Assembly (NCBI GenBank): GCA_900542765.1
Contig: UQOX01000045.1
Location: 1-9,849 of the forward strand
Source of the DNA: an uncultured Porphyromonadaceae bacterium
GTDB taxonomy: Bacteria > Bacteroidota > Bacteroidia > Bacteroidales > UBA11471
Direction of reading: 5' to 3'
Length of the DNA: 9,849 bases
This document shows, piece after piece, positions 1 to 5,981 of this stretch. How positions within the stretch are numbered: position 1 is the stretch's first letter; each line of letters opens with the position of its first letter. Both the position numbers and the translations under genes were made by a program. The notes beneath the pieces were generated by a model. The model was not told where the DNA came from. It did not search any database and was given only the letters and a program-made list of their open reading frames with translations.

Positions 1-26
1 CAAGCGGGAGAGTAGGTAGCCGCCCC
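1..26 (+). rRNA. rrf: 5S ribosomal RNA, 3' end only (partial)
   Basis: The first bases contain GGGAGAGTAGG followed by a short GCCGCC tail. This is the conserved helix IV/loop E strand and 3' terminus of bacterial 5S rRNA. The rest of the gene, and presumably the 23S and 16S genes, lie upstream of the window. The exact 3' end is uncertain by a few bases. The intrinsic terminator immediately downstream supports the reading that an rRNA operon ends here. Confidence 0.65.
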
Positions 27-30
27 CTCA

Positions 31-64
31 GCGCCGGAGACAAAAGTCCCCGGCGCTTTTTTAT
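31..64 (+). terminator. Intrinsic terminator of the rRNA operon
   Basis: GCGCCGG at 31-37 pairs with CCGGCGC at 50-56. An inner GAC/GTC pairing and an AAAA loop extend the stem across one A.C mismatch. The hairpin is followed directly by a run of six Ts. It sits a few bases after the 5S rRNA end, as expected for a ribosomal operon. Confidence 0.85.
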
Positions 65-207
65 ATCCCCACTCCCCACGGCCTGCTGCCGCCACCAACA
101 ACAGCCCTGTACAGCCCAACTGCCGGCCAACTACCCCCACCAGCCAACAAAGGGGAAAAAGGTGAAACTTTTTCTTGTTTTCGAACGTCTAATGCAAAAG
201 ACCAATT

Positions 208-214
208 AAAGGAG
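208..214 (+). promoter_or_regulatory. Ribosome binding site of the S41 gene
   Basis: AAAGGAG lies 9 nt before the ATG at 224. It is one of the few good Shine-Dalgarno sequences in this window and fixes that start. The 63-207 stretch upstream holds no gene, and I found no convincing TAnnTTTG promoter in it. Its left half (about 65-155) is markedly C-rich. Confidence 0.6.
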
Positions 215-223
215 AAGTGAATC

Positions 224-1426
224 ATGAAAATTCGGAGTATTTTTTTGCTTTTGTTTTTACTATGTCTGTGCAGCCAGCCGATGCGGGCAGAGGAGAACCC
301 TGTTGTGACGCCGCTTACTCTTGAACAGAAGGTGGCCGACTTTGAATACCTCTATACGACGTTGCGCGACAATTATCCTTTTTTCGGAGTCGCCGAGCGT
401 AAGTATGGAGTGGATTGGCTTGCCAAGTACGACGAGTATGTGCAGCGGCTGAGGGCAACGGCCGATGATACCGCGTATTATCGGGAGTTAAATAGTATTT
501 TACGGGAGCTGCACGATGGCCATTTGGATATATTTCCGACAGTCTTGCCCGAGTATTTTGAAGAGATATATTCATCTGCTCCGGGGCATAAAAAGTGGGT
601 CAAAATGATAAGGAATAGCGGTCGACGTGCCGAATATTGGAGTAACATGTTCCCTTCGAAACCGAGGGTGAATGTCGGTGGTGCTTCGCAGCCTGTCATT
701 TCGTTTTATAGCGATACGATGCTGTGCGACGGTCGGGTGGCCTATATGCGCATCGAGGCGCTCGACATGGCTTCGCTGGCTGTCGACGGAGAGAAGATAG
801 ACCGCTTCCTGTCGTCGATTGCCGATGCCCGCTATCTGGTTATCGACATACAGGGCAATGGGGGCGGCGATACGCGTTACTGGTCGGAGCATATCGTGCC
901 GCGCCTTATCGACGAACCGTTGGAATTTTCCACAGTAGTGCTTTCCAAAAATGGAGAGTTGAACAAATATTTCAAGCCCCGCTATTTCGGCCGGAAGGCT
1001 CGTCGGCTGGAATGTCAGCCCGAAGGTGGCTCGTTGCCCGACGAGCTGTTTGACGGCTCTTATTATGTCCATGAGACGCACCAGAAAATCCGGCCCGAGA
1101 ATCCGGTGGCGTTCGAGGGGGAAATCTTTTTGCTGGTCGATGGCGGCGTCTTCTCATCGTCGGGGATATGGGCCGACTTCTGCAAGCGTACCGGCTGGGC
1201 AACCCTTGTGGGGCGGACCACGGCCACGCAGGGCATGGGCTCCGACCCGGGTATCGTCTGTCTGCCCGAGAGCGGTATCCTTGTGCGCTATCCCATCGAC
1301 AGTGGTATCAATGCCGACGGCACATTCAACGGAGAGACAGGTATTCGTCCCGATGTGAGAATCCCCGGGAAAAACAAGACGGAGCGGTTGCAAAACCTGC
1401 TCGAATATCTGCCGGACCGATGGTGA
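224..1426 (+). CDS. Secreted S41 family peptidase-like protein
   Basis: A 400-residue protein of the S41 (tricorn/C-terminal-processing-type) serine peptidase family, probably acting outside the inner membrane. Residues 1-22 form a signal peptide with probable cleavage after MRA; CLC is not a good lipobox. Residues 35-115 resemble the helical N-terminal domain seen in Bacteroidetes S41 proteins, ending in LRELHDGHLDIFP. The peptidase core runs from about 165 to 380: DGRVAYMRIEAL, then YLVIDIQGNGGGDTRYW (204-220), the usual substrate-site loop, then FLLVDGGVFSSSGIWADF (302-319), where the nucleophile serine is expected among Ser311-313. The end, GETGIRPDVRIP, is the usual S41 terminus. No PDZ domain is evident. 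The serine motif differs from the classical SxSxE form, so activity is not certain. It appears to be a single gene; the next gene begins 153 bp downstream. Confidence 0.85.
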   Translation: MKIRSIFLLLFLLCLCSQPMRAEENPVVTPLTLEQKVADFEYLYTTLRDNYPFFGVAERKYGVDWLAKYDEYVQRLRATADDTAYYRELNSILRELHDGHLDIFPTVLPEYFEEIYSSAPGHKKWVKMIRNSGRRAEYWSNMFPSKPRVNVGGASQPVISFYSDTMLCDGRVAYMRIEALDMASLAVDGEKIDRFLSSIADARYLVIDIQGNGGGDTRYWSEHIVPRLIDEPLEFSTVVLSKNGELNKYFKPRYFGRKARRLECQPEGGSLPDELFDGSYYVHETHQKIRPENPVAFEGEIFLLVDGGVFSSSGIWADFCKRTGWATLVGRTTATQGMGSDPGIVCLPESGILVRYPIDSGINADGTFNGETGIRPDVRIPGKNKTERLQNLLEYLPDRW

Positions 1427-1446
1427 ACGCCGCGTCGTTCGGTTGC

Positions 1447-1481
1447 CTCTCCGGGCACAGCCCGAGACTTGGCGCGGAGAG
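1447..1481 (+). other. Hairpin downstream of the S41 gene
   Basis: CTCTCCG at 1447-1453 pairs with CGGAGAG at 1475-1481, enclosing a smaller CGGGC-aca-GCCCG hairpin. No T tract follows, only AAAACCCGG, so this is not a standard intrinsic terminator. It could end or stabilise the upstream transcript. It lies 20 bp after the S41 stop codon. Confidence 0.3.
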
Positions 1482-1519
1482 AAAACCCGGTTTACGTTTG
1501 TGGGGGAGCGGAGAATAAA

Positions 1520-1550
1520 TTTTATCGTTACGAAACTTTTTGCATATTTG
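1520..1550 (+). promoter_or_regulatory. Possible Bacteroidetes-type promoter of the sigma-factor operon
   Basis: CATATTTG at 1543-1550 matches the -7 consensus TAnnTTTG except for its first base. TTTT at 1520-1523 lies 19 bp upstream, where TTTG would be expected. Transcription would begin roughly 20 bp before the ATG at 1580. Both boxes carry one mismatch, so this is a weak call. Confidence 0.35.
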
Positions 1551-1579
1551 CTTCGTCTAATATCTAAAAACATACAACG

Positions 1580-2056
1580 ATGAAAAATAGAATTATTCTG
1601 ACCGCAGCGTTATTGCTCGCTCTACCTTGTGTTGCCTTGGCCGATGACGGCTTTTGGGGTGAAGTTGCCTCGGATATTGTTCCACTGACGGCGATAGTTT
1701 CGGCCATTGTGGTGCCCTTTGTGGTGGTGTTGGCCATCTTGATTGCCATCTTGATATACAATTACCGCAAATCCCAAATGCGTGCGCGCATTATCGAGAA
1801 GTCGTTGGAGAGCGGCCGTGATTTGCCCGACGGTTTTTGGTCTCCCAAGAAAAAGCGTAACCCGCTCAAAGATGAGATTACATACCTGGGTATAGGACTT
1901 GGATTCCTGTTCATGGGCTGTGTCTCGGACGGATTTGAGTTTACCGGCGTGGCCATTATATTCTTGGTCATGAGCGTGGGTGGCTTTTTGGTTTATTGTT
2001 TGCAACGTCCGGCAAAAACGACCGACAAAGATGATTCGGACGATGAGAAACAGTAG
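1580..2056 (+). CDS. Small membrane protein, DUF6249-like
   Basis: A 158-residue membrane protein of unknown function. Residues 1-21 form a cleavable signal peptide (VALA-DD). A long hydrophobic segment at about 35-60 is followed by a basic cytoplasmic stretch (NYRKSQMRARIIEKSLESGRDLPDGF, 61-86, then KKKR). Two more hydrophobic segments lie at about 102-117 and 121-141, and the tail is acidic (DKDDSDDEKQ). The pattern 'one TM, then R-x-IIEK-x-LE-x-G-x-x-LP, then two TMs' matches my memory of the Bacteroidetes DUF6249 domain, often found directly upstream of a sigma-70 gene. The family name is recalled, not searched. Its 3' end overlaps the start of the sigma-factor gene, so the two are almost certainly co-transcribed and may be translationally coupled. 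It has no recognisable enzyme motif. Confidence 0.75.
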   Translation: MKNRIILTAALLLALPCVALADDGFWGEVASDIVPLTAIVSAIVVPFVVVLAILIAILIYNYRKSQMRARIIEKSLESGRDLPDGFWSPKKKRNPLKDEITYLGIGLGFLFMGCVSDGFEFTGVAIIFLVMSVGGFLVYCLQRPAKTTDKDDSDDEKQ

Positions 2057-2591
2057 CGAAGAGGCGGCTTGGATAGCCCGATGTGCCCTTTGGGACGACC
2101 GTCGGGCTTTTGCCCATCTGGTCGAGAAGTATCAGGTGAGGCTCCGTCGTTTCCTGCTGCATCTTACCGGTGGCGATTCCTATTTGGCCGACGACCTGGC
2201 GCAAGACACGTTTCTGCGGGCCTACGAGCGGATAAGGAGCTACAAGGGGCTGTCGTCGTTCTCGACCTGGCTCTTCCGCATTGCCTGCAATCTTTTCTAC
2301 GATTACAGCCGCCGTATGGAGAAGTTCGACAGTATCGATTCCGACGAGGTGGCCGCCCTGAGTGTCGAGCCGATGCCGGTTGCCGAGAAAATCGATGTCA
2401 TGAGGGCGTTGGGCACGCTGCGTCCCGAAGAGCGCATGGCGCTGTCGCTTTTCTATCTCGAAGATATGCCCATTGCCAAAATCGCTTCGGTGATGGAACG
2501 CACCGAGGGCAGCGTGAAAACGTTATTGTTCAGGGGAAAACAACATGTAAGCGAATATTTCAAACAAGACCGATATGAAAGAGATGAATGA
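2031..2591 (+). CDS. ECF-type RNA polymerase sigma factor
   Basis: A 186-residue sigma-70 family protein of ECF size. Region 2 covers about 26-95: AFAHLVEKYQVRLRRFLLHL, then DDLAQDTFLRAYERIRSYKGLSSFSTWLFRIACNLFYDYSRR, the characteristic 2.2-2.4 signature. A short linker follows. Region 4 covers about 125-177: LGTLRPEERMALSLFYLEDMPIAKIASVMERTEGSVKTLLFRGK, a helix-turn-helix that reads the -35 region. I chose the ATG at 2031. The ATG at 2043 gives a product four residues shorter and is equally possible. An ATG at 1980 would overlap the upstream gene by 77 bp and adds residues unlike the family. It overlaps the preceding gene by 26 bp (14 bp from 2043) and the following gene by 17 bp. The partner gene downstream suggests control by sequestration. 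The signal it responds to is unknown. Confidence 0.9.
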   Translation: MIRTMRNSSEEAAWIARCALWDDRRAFAHLVEKYQVRLRRFLLHLTGGDSYLADDLAQDTFLRAYERIRSYKGLSSFSTWLFRIACNLFYDYSRRMEKFDSIDSDEVAALSVEPMPVAEKIDVMRALGTLRPEERMALSLFYLEDMPIAKIASVMERTEGSVKTLLFRGKQHVSEYFKQDRYERDE

Positions 2592-2892
2592 TGAGACTTT
2601 ACGGTCGCTTTTCAACGAAAGCGCACGTCGGACTGTCGAAGATGAGCCCGACAAGTGGTTTACACGCCGGGTGATGGCTCGTCTGCCTCGCCGTTCGTCG
2701 ATGGCTCGTCGCGTGGCGTGGGGGGTATTTATCGTTATGTGCCTGGTGGCGGCAACGGTGTATGTCGACTATGCCCGGGAGTGCCTGCATGCCCAGGATT
2801 ACAAGTCGCTCGTGGTAGCCGCTTTCTGTGTCCTGCTCTCGGCTTGCGGGCTTGGTTTGCAGCTGAATCGCCTGCTGCACATCGGGCGGTGA
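2575..2892 (+). CDS. Small two-TM protein, putative anti-sigma partner
   Basis: A 105-residue protein whose start overlaps the sigma-factor gene by 17 bp, the arrangement usual for a cognate sigma regulator. The N-terminal 45 residues are soluble (NDETLRSLFNESARRTVEDEPDKWFTRRVMARLPRR). The FTRRVMxRLPRR motif recurs in short Bacteroidetes proteins encoded after ECF sigma genes (DUF5056-like, from memory). Two hydrophobic helices follow at about 46-64 and 78-98, joined by a short loop (DYARECLHAQDYKS). There is no zinc-binding HxxxCxxC motif, so it is not a ZAS-type anti-sigma, and no FecR domain. ATG 2584 is an alternative start three codons in. Anti-sigma function is inferred only from position, size and topology. 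Confidence 0.75.
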   Translation: MKEMNDETLRSLFNESARRTVEDEPDKWFTRRVMARLPRRSSMARRVAWGVFIVMCLVAATVYVDYARECLHAQDYKSLVVAAFCVLLSACGLGLQLNRLLHIGR

Positions 2893-2917
2893 TCTTGTCC
2901 CGGCATATACTATAAGA

Positions 2918-2956
2918 GGAAGGCATCGAAAATTTGTTCGATGCCTTCCCTTTTTC
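2918..2956 (+). terminator. Intrinsic terminator of the sigma-factor operon
   Basis: A perfect 13-bp stem (2918-2930 with 2937-2949, GGAAGGCATCGAA) encloses a 6-nt loop and is followed by CTTTTTC. It starts 25 bp after the stop of the last operon gene. The facing metal-transporter gene ends at 2976, so the hairpin may also limit read-through from the other side. On that strand no U tract follows it. Confidence 0.9.
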
Positions 2957-2975
2957 TGTGTTGTGAAAAATGAGT

Positions 2976-3755
2976 TTAGCCCAGGACGACGTCGAGAATC
3001 ATCATCAGGGCAAAACCGGCAGCAAACCCTATGGTGCCGATGTTGCTGTGCCGGCCGGTCGCGCTCTCGGGTATGAGTTCCTCGACCACGACATAGAGCA
3101 TGGCGCCGGCCGAGAAGGCGAGCAGATAGGGGAGAACCGGTGTTACATAAGCGGCCAGCAGCAGGGTGATGATGGCACCGAGCGGCTCCACGGTTCCGCT
3201 CAGGGCGCCGATGGCAAACGATTTTGTCTTGCTGTTTCCTTCGGCCAGCATGGGCATGGAGATGATGGCTCCCTCGGGAATGTTCTGTATGGCGATGCCT
3301 ATCGACAAGGCAATGGCTCCGGCCGCCGAGAGGTCGGCCGACTGGGTGAGTACGCCGGCCATGACGGCTCCTACGGCCATGCCCTCGGGCAGGTTGTGTA
3401 GTGTTACCGCCAGGGTGAGCATCGAGGTGCGGGAGAGTCGGCTCCGGGGTCCTTCGGGCTTTTTGCTGTCGAGGTGAAGGTGCGGGGTGATGTGGTCGAG
3501 CAGCAGCAGGAAGCCCATGCCGGCCAGGAAACCTACCGTGGCCGGCATGACGGCCCAGGCATCCTCAGCGCCACTCAGTTCGATACTGGGAATGAGCAGC
3601 GACCATACCGAGGCGGCGACCATGACCCCCGAGGCAAATCCCAGCAGGGCTTTTTGCAGCATACCCGGCAATGAGTCTCTCAGCAGGAAAACACAGGCGG
3701 CGCCTGTCACCGTACCGGCAAAGGGCAACAGCAGCCCCAAGAATAATCCGTCCAT
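2976..3755 (-). CDS. ZIP family metal (zinc) transporter, GufA-like
   Basis: A 259-residue inner-membrane protein with about eight hydrophobic segments, the size and topology of ZIP divalent-cation transporters. The two diagnostic transmembrane motifs are present: HNLPEG (120-125) and QNIPEG (157-162). Glutamine in place of histidine in the second is typical of the GufA subfamily rather than E. coli ZupT. Other conserved acidic residues are Glu190 in GTVEPLGA and the VVEELIPE segment (223-230). A histidine-containing cytoplasmic loop (DHITPHLHL, 87-95) could bind metal. It probably imports zinc, or a broader range of divalent metals, into the cytoplasm. It forms a single-gene unit with its own strong promoter 23 bp upstream. 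I saw no clear Zur- or Fur-like operator. Substrate is inferred from the family. Confidence 0.92.
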   Translation of the reverse strand: MDGLFLGLLLPFAGTVTGAACVFLLRDSLPGMLQKALLGFASGVMVAASVWSLLIPSIELSGAEDAWAVMPATVGFLAGMGFLLLLDHITPHLHLDSKKPEGPRSRLSRTSMLTLAVTLHNLPEGMAVGAVMAGVLTQSADLSAAGAIALSIGIAIQNIPEGAIISMPMLAEGNSKTKSFAIGALSGTVEPLGAIITLLLAAYVTPVLPYLLAFSAGAMLYVVVEELIPESATGRHSNIGTIGFAAGFALMMILDVVLG

Positions 3756-3777
3756 AGATTTTTATTTGTAATGTGGG

Positions 3778-3809
3778 CAAAGATAGTGAAAGGCGAGAGC
3801 AGAAGCAAA
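3778..3809 (-). promoter_or_regulatory. Bacteroidetes-type promoter of the ZIP transporter
   Basis: Read on the minus strand, TTTG (3809-3806), a 20-bp spacer, then TATCTTTG (3785-3778). Both boxes match the -33 TTTG / -7 TAnnTTTG consensus perfectly. Transcription should start near 3772, giving a leader of under 20 nt before the ATG at 3755. No Shine-Dalgarno sequence is present. Confidence 0.8.
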
Positions 3810-3810
3810 G

Positions 3811-4014
3811 CGAAAACGAAGTTTTCGGCGATGGCATTGCCGAGCCGCCGCCCCATCTCTCTGAATTGTTATTCCCGCCTTGGTGCGGGAGTCCAAAATT
3901 CCTCTCGTGAGTCGATGTTTTATGACCTCGTGTGGAAACGGTACGGTGGATTCCCCGTCGCGCGGGGAATGATCCACCTTGGCGTATGATAAGAAACCCG
4001 GGAATGGAGCCCGG
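3811..4014. repeat. Intergenic cluster of REP-like palindromes
   Basis: This gene-free stretch between the barrel-protein terminator and the transporter promoter holds several short inverted repeats. CGAAAAC-gaa-GTTTTCG lies at 3811-3827. TCCCGC-n6-GCGGGA lies at 3873-3890. A long imperfect palindrome at 3945-3978 pairs GGTGG with CCACC and ATTCCCCG with CGGGGAAT. CCGGG-n7-CCCGG lies at 3998-4014. The two middle ones share the core ATTCCC...GCGGG(G)A, resembling the widespread extragenic GGATTCCCGC..GCGGGAAT palindromes. Minus-strand translation across them gives strings such as ILDSRTKAGIT and HSPRDGES, familiar as translated repeats rather than proteins. No transposase is present. Confidence 0.5.
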
Positions 4015-4099
4015 CAGAATGGCGATTTCCCCCAAAGGGCAGGCTGATACACGCTGTTATTCATCATGATGGGGGGGACGACGTGGCGGTTGGGATATA

Positions 4100-4127
4100 G
4101 AAAACGCACCCCCGACGAGGTGCGTTT
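4100..4127 (-). terminator. Probable terminator of the outer-membrane protein gene
   Basis: AAACGCACC (4102-4110) and GGTGCGTTT (4119-4127) form a 9-bp stem with an 8-nt loop. On the minus strand the stem runs into TTTTC, a short U tract. It lies 20 bp downstream of the stop of the 4148-4633 gene. Confidence 0.65.
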
Positions 4128-4147
4128 CCTAATGGTGGGAGAGATGG

Positions 4148-4633
4148 TTAGAATTTGTAAGAGCAACCGACGAGCAACATACCCTTGCTCATATTGGTCA
4201 TCCACTGGCTCTTTGCTTCGGCTGTGATGGAGATGGCTTCGTTGATGGCGTATTCTCCTCCGAAACCCAAGTCGAGGAAGATGCGGTTGGCCTTCGATTT
4301 GTAGGTCTGATACTTCTGCCAATAGTGGTCATAACCGACACCGGCAATGGGATAGACCGAGAAATTTTTGAGCGTGGTGTTGATGACGTAATGGGCATCG
4401 ACCGTGATGTCGAAAAATTTCAGGTCGTGTCCGCCACCGATGTTGAATTGCGGAGCCAAACGCCAACCGTCGGCCACGGCTACGCGAAATTCCACACCGG
4501 CCAGTCCTTGTGCTCCACCGGTCGAAGAGATACCGGCGTGTACGTTGATACCCATGTCTCCTTTGAGTTCTTGTGCAAAGGCTTGTGTTGCTGTCAAACA
4601 CAGTACGGCTATTGCAAATAATACCTTTTTCAT
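4148..4633 (-). CDS. Small outer-membrane beta-barrel protein
   Basis: A 161-residue secreted protein. Residues 1-20 are a classical signal peptide (MKKVLFAIAVLCLTATQAFA, cleavage before QE). The mature part alternates hydrophobic and polar residues as amphipathic beta strands: GINVHAGISS, GVEFRVAVADGWRLAPQFNIGG, FDITVDAHYVINT, FSVYPIAGVGYDHYWQK, RIFLDLGFGGEYAI, ISITAEAKSQW, GMLLVGCSYKF. The terminal aromatic residue in SYKF is the usual barrel-assembly signal. The size and GVGYDHYW/GFGGEY motifs suit an eight-stranded OmpA-N/porin-family barrel. No plug, peptidoglycan-binding or enzymatic motif is visible, so its specific function is unknown. I chose the ATG at 4633 because it begins the signal peptide; an in-frame ATG at 4660 would overlap the promoter. 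Confidence 0.85.
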   Translation of the reverse strand: MKKVLFAIAVLCLTATQAFAQELKGDMGINVHAGISSTGGAQGLAGVEFRVAVADGWRLAPQFNIGGGHDLKFFDITVDAHYVINTTLKNFSVYPIAGVGYDHYWQKYQTYKSKANRIFLDLGFGGEYAINEAISITAEAKSQWMTNMSKGMLLVGCSYKF

Positions 4634-4657
4634 ATCGTTGAGGATTAAAGTTATTAT

Positions 4658-4665
4658 CAAAGGTA
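4658..4665 (-). promoter_or_regulatory. -7 promoter element of the outer-membrane protein gene
   Basis: TACCTTTG on the minus strand is a perfect TAnnTTTG box, ending 24 bp before the ATG at 4633. I do not see a TTTG at the expected -33 distance. The call rests on one box plus position. Confidence 0.55.
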
Positions 4666-4775
4666 GTAAATTTTTATCGCGGATTGCGGTGATTGATGTT
4701 AAAAAAGATATACGGGCGGTTGTTGAGTTTTCATTCTGTATCGAGAGCGAGTTTGGACATAATCCACCAGCCTGT

Positions 4776-4818
4776 CATGAAAAAGATGCCGCCCAAGCAT
4801 GAGAGATGCTTGGGCGGC
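4776..4818 (-). terminator. Strong intrinsic terminator of a small minus-strand unit
   Basis: GCCGCCCAAGCAT (4788-4800) and ATGCTTGGGCGGC (4806-4818) form a perfect 13-bp stem with a 5-nt loop. On the minus strand it is followed by ATCTTTTTC, a U tract beginning three bases after the stem. No T run follows on the plus strand, so it serves minus-strand transcription arriving from about 5095. The gap 4666-4775, between this and the outer-membrane gene's promoter, holds nothing I can identify. Confidence 0.8.
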
Positions 4819-4826
4819 GCAAAAGT

Positions 4827-4958
4827 TTACCGGGAGAATGTCGAAACAGCCTTATTTAAAGGTGATTTCTTTCCATTGAATACCGAGCTATCGGGTGTTG
4901 CTTTCGACTTTGGACCCGTTGGGGAAGTGTCGGTTGCCTGTTTGTCTTTGTTCAGCAT
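4827..4958 (-). CDS. Putative 43-residue basic small protein
   Basis: A short ORF starting MLNKDKQATD and ending AVSTFSR. It is hydrophilic, rich in Lys, Ser, Thr and Pro, and probably disordered. I do not recognise a family. Its ATG overlaps the stop codon of the upstream 21-residue ORF (TGATG), an arrangement that allows translational coupling. The same frame stays open upstream of the ATG as TPLFSSGNCVL, back to the A7 run at 4991-4997. A -1 shift there would therefore fuse the two ORFs into a 65-residue protein. The ORF stops 9 bp before the terminator stem, so it fills the end of the predicted transcript. No Shine-Dalgarno sequence is seen. The transcript may instead be a non-coding RNA. 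Confidence 0.35.
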   Translation of the reverse strand: MLNKDKQATDTSPTGPKSKATPDSSVFNGKKSPLNKAVSTFSR

Positions 4959-5023
4959 CAAGACACAGTTCCCTGACGAGAAGAGAGGTGTTTTTTTGAA
5001 GGGAACGTTGTGTCGAGAGCCAT
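4958..5023 (-). CDS. Putative 21-residue leader ORF with A7 slippery run
   Basis: MALDTTFPSKK followed by HLSSRQGTVS and a stop. The codons TCA AAA AAA CAC place an A AAA AAA heptamer (minus-strand 4997-4991) exactly in the register for -1 slippage. A slip moves translation into the frame of the next ORF. The frame is also open upstream of the ATG for about 23 codons with GC-rich third positions, reading KSEPAGGLTYTEEAGEGSTIDA. No start codon other than a possible ATA exists in that part. A longer gene may therefore have been eroded here, or the start may be non-standard. The ORF is too short to be certain it is translated. Confidence 0.3.
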   Translation of the reverse strand: MALDTTFPSKKHLSSRQGTVS

Positions 5024-5101
5024 GGCGTCGATCGTCGATCCTTCACCCGCTTCTTCGGTGTAGGTGAGGCCGCCGGCAGGCTCCGATTTTATTTACAAAA
5101 G

Positions 5102-5132
5102 CAAAGATAGCGATATCGGGGATTTATCCAAA
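5102..5132 (-). promoter_or_regulatory. Bacteroidetes-type promoter of the small minus-strand unit
   Basis: On the minus strand TTTG (5132-5129), a 19-bp spacer, then TATCTTTG (5109-5102) match both consensus boxes perfectly. The start of transcription should be near 5095. With the terminator at 4776-4818 this defines a transcript of about 310 nt. An AU-rich hairpin (CAATAT-caa-ATATTG at 5157-5171) followed by a T6 run at 5147-5142 lies between this promoter and the response-regulator stop. It could be a weak terminator for that gene. Confidence 0.75.
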
Positions 5133-5194
5133 CTTTTTGTCAAAAAATCGCCTTTACAATATTTGATATTGGCTATTTTTGCTTTCTTTTTGAT

Positions 5195-5890
5195 TTATTC
5201 AAATCCATATCCGTATCCCAGACGGGTGATGATGTGATTCCCGTAACGGCCTATTTTTTTTCGTAAGCGTGTGATATTGACGTCGATGGTGCGGTCGAGA
5301 ACGACCACATCGTTGCTCCATACCTGATTGAGAATGTCGGCTCGCGAGAGTATGGTGCCTTGGTGGCTGAGGAAGAGGTCGAGAATCTCAAATTCTTTCT
5401 TGGTGAGTTCGACTTCTTCGCCGTCGATGGTGCAGCATTTCCGGCGTCGGTTGATTTGGAGCGTCTCGAAGGCGAGCGTCCCGTCATCACGCTTCTCCTC
5501 TTGGTGTTCGGTGCGGCGAAGGACGCTTCGCACGCGGGCTATCACTTCGCGGGTTGAGAATGGCTTGGCTATGTAATCGTCGGCACCGATGTTGAGCCCC
5601 GTGACGATGTCGTCTTCGGAGTCGCGGGCGGTGCAGAAGATGATGGGTATGCGGGCTGTTTCGGGGCGTTCGCGCAGCATGCGGGCGAAACGGTAACCGC
5701 TTATCTCGCCCATCATCACGTCGAGCAGGATAAGGTCGTAACTCGTCAGGTCGAGACGCAACGCCTCTTCGGCGCTGTTGGCCGTGTCGACATCATAACC
5801 TTCGACTTCGAGGTTGAACTGGATTATCTCGCAGAGCGACTCTTCATCATCGACCACGAGGATTTTTTGTTTCGAAGCACTCATATTCAT
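5195..5890 (-). CDS. OmpR/PhoB-family response regulator
   Basis: A 231-residue two-component DNA-binding response regulator. The receiver domain covers about 8-125: acidic pair Asp14-Asp15 in ILVVDDE, phospho-acceptor Asp57 in LILLDVMM, Thr87 in FCTARD and Lys109 in YIAKPF. A winged-helix DNA-binding domain covers about 138-230: VELTKKEFEILDLFLSHQGTILSRADILNQVW, then LDRTIDVNITRLRKKIG and the terminal ITRLGYGYGFE, typical of the OmpR/PhoB type. No histidine kinase lies next to it, so it is an orphan as far as this window shows. I chose the ATG at 5890 (MNMSASKQK), six bases before another ATG at 5884. The frame is open to an ATG at 5977, which would add 29 atypical residues. The likely promoter fires almost on that upstream ATG, so a leaderless longer form cannot be excluded. 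Target genes are unknown. Confidence 0.92.
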   Translation of the reverse strand: MNMSASKQKILVVDDEESLCEIIQFNLEVEGYDVDTANSAEEALRLDLTSYDLILLDVMMGEISGYRFARMLRERPETARIPIIFCTARDSEDDIVTGLNIGADDYIAKPFSTREVIARVRSVLRRTEHQEEKRDDGTLAFETLQINRRRKCCTIDGEEVELTKKEFEILDLFLSHQGTILSRADILNQVWSNDVVVLDRTIDVNITRLRKKIGRYGNHIITRLGYGYGFE

Positions 5891-5981
5891 TACTTGAAAA
5901 CGGCATGTGAAAACTGGTTGGCTTGGAGTGAGTCTGTTCGTCTCGAACATATCCCCGGGGGGAATCTCCTGAGTCATGGCA

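Noticed and set aside
3762..4322. A 186-codon minus-strand ORF spanning the palindrome cluster and the 3' end of the barrel gene
   Set aside because: It overlaps the outer-membrane gene in another frame and crosses its terminator. Its sequence reads like translated palindromic repeats.
4693..5067. A 124-codon plus-strand ORF across the small transcription unit
   Set aside because: It runs through the terminator hairpin and has no promoter or ribosome binding site. The promoter and terminator signals of the region are on the other strand.
4776..5095. Identity as tmRNA, RNase P RNA or 6S RNA
   Set aside because: I do not see the tmRNA tRNA-like ends or the RNase P core sequence (GAGGAAAGTCC). 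6S could not be judged without folding. No named RNA is claimed.
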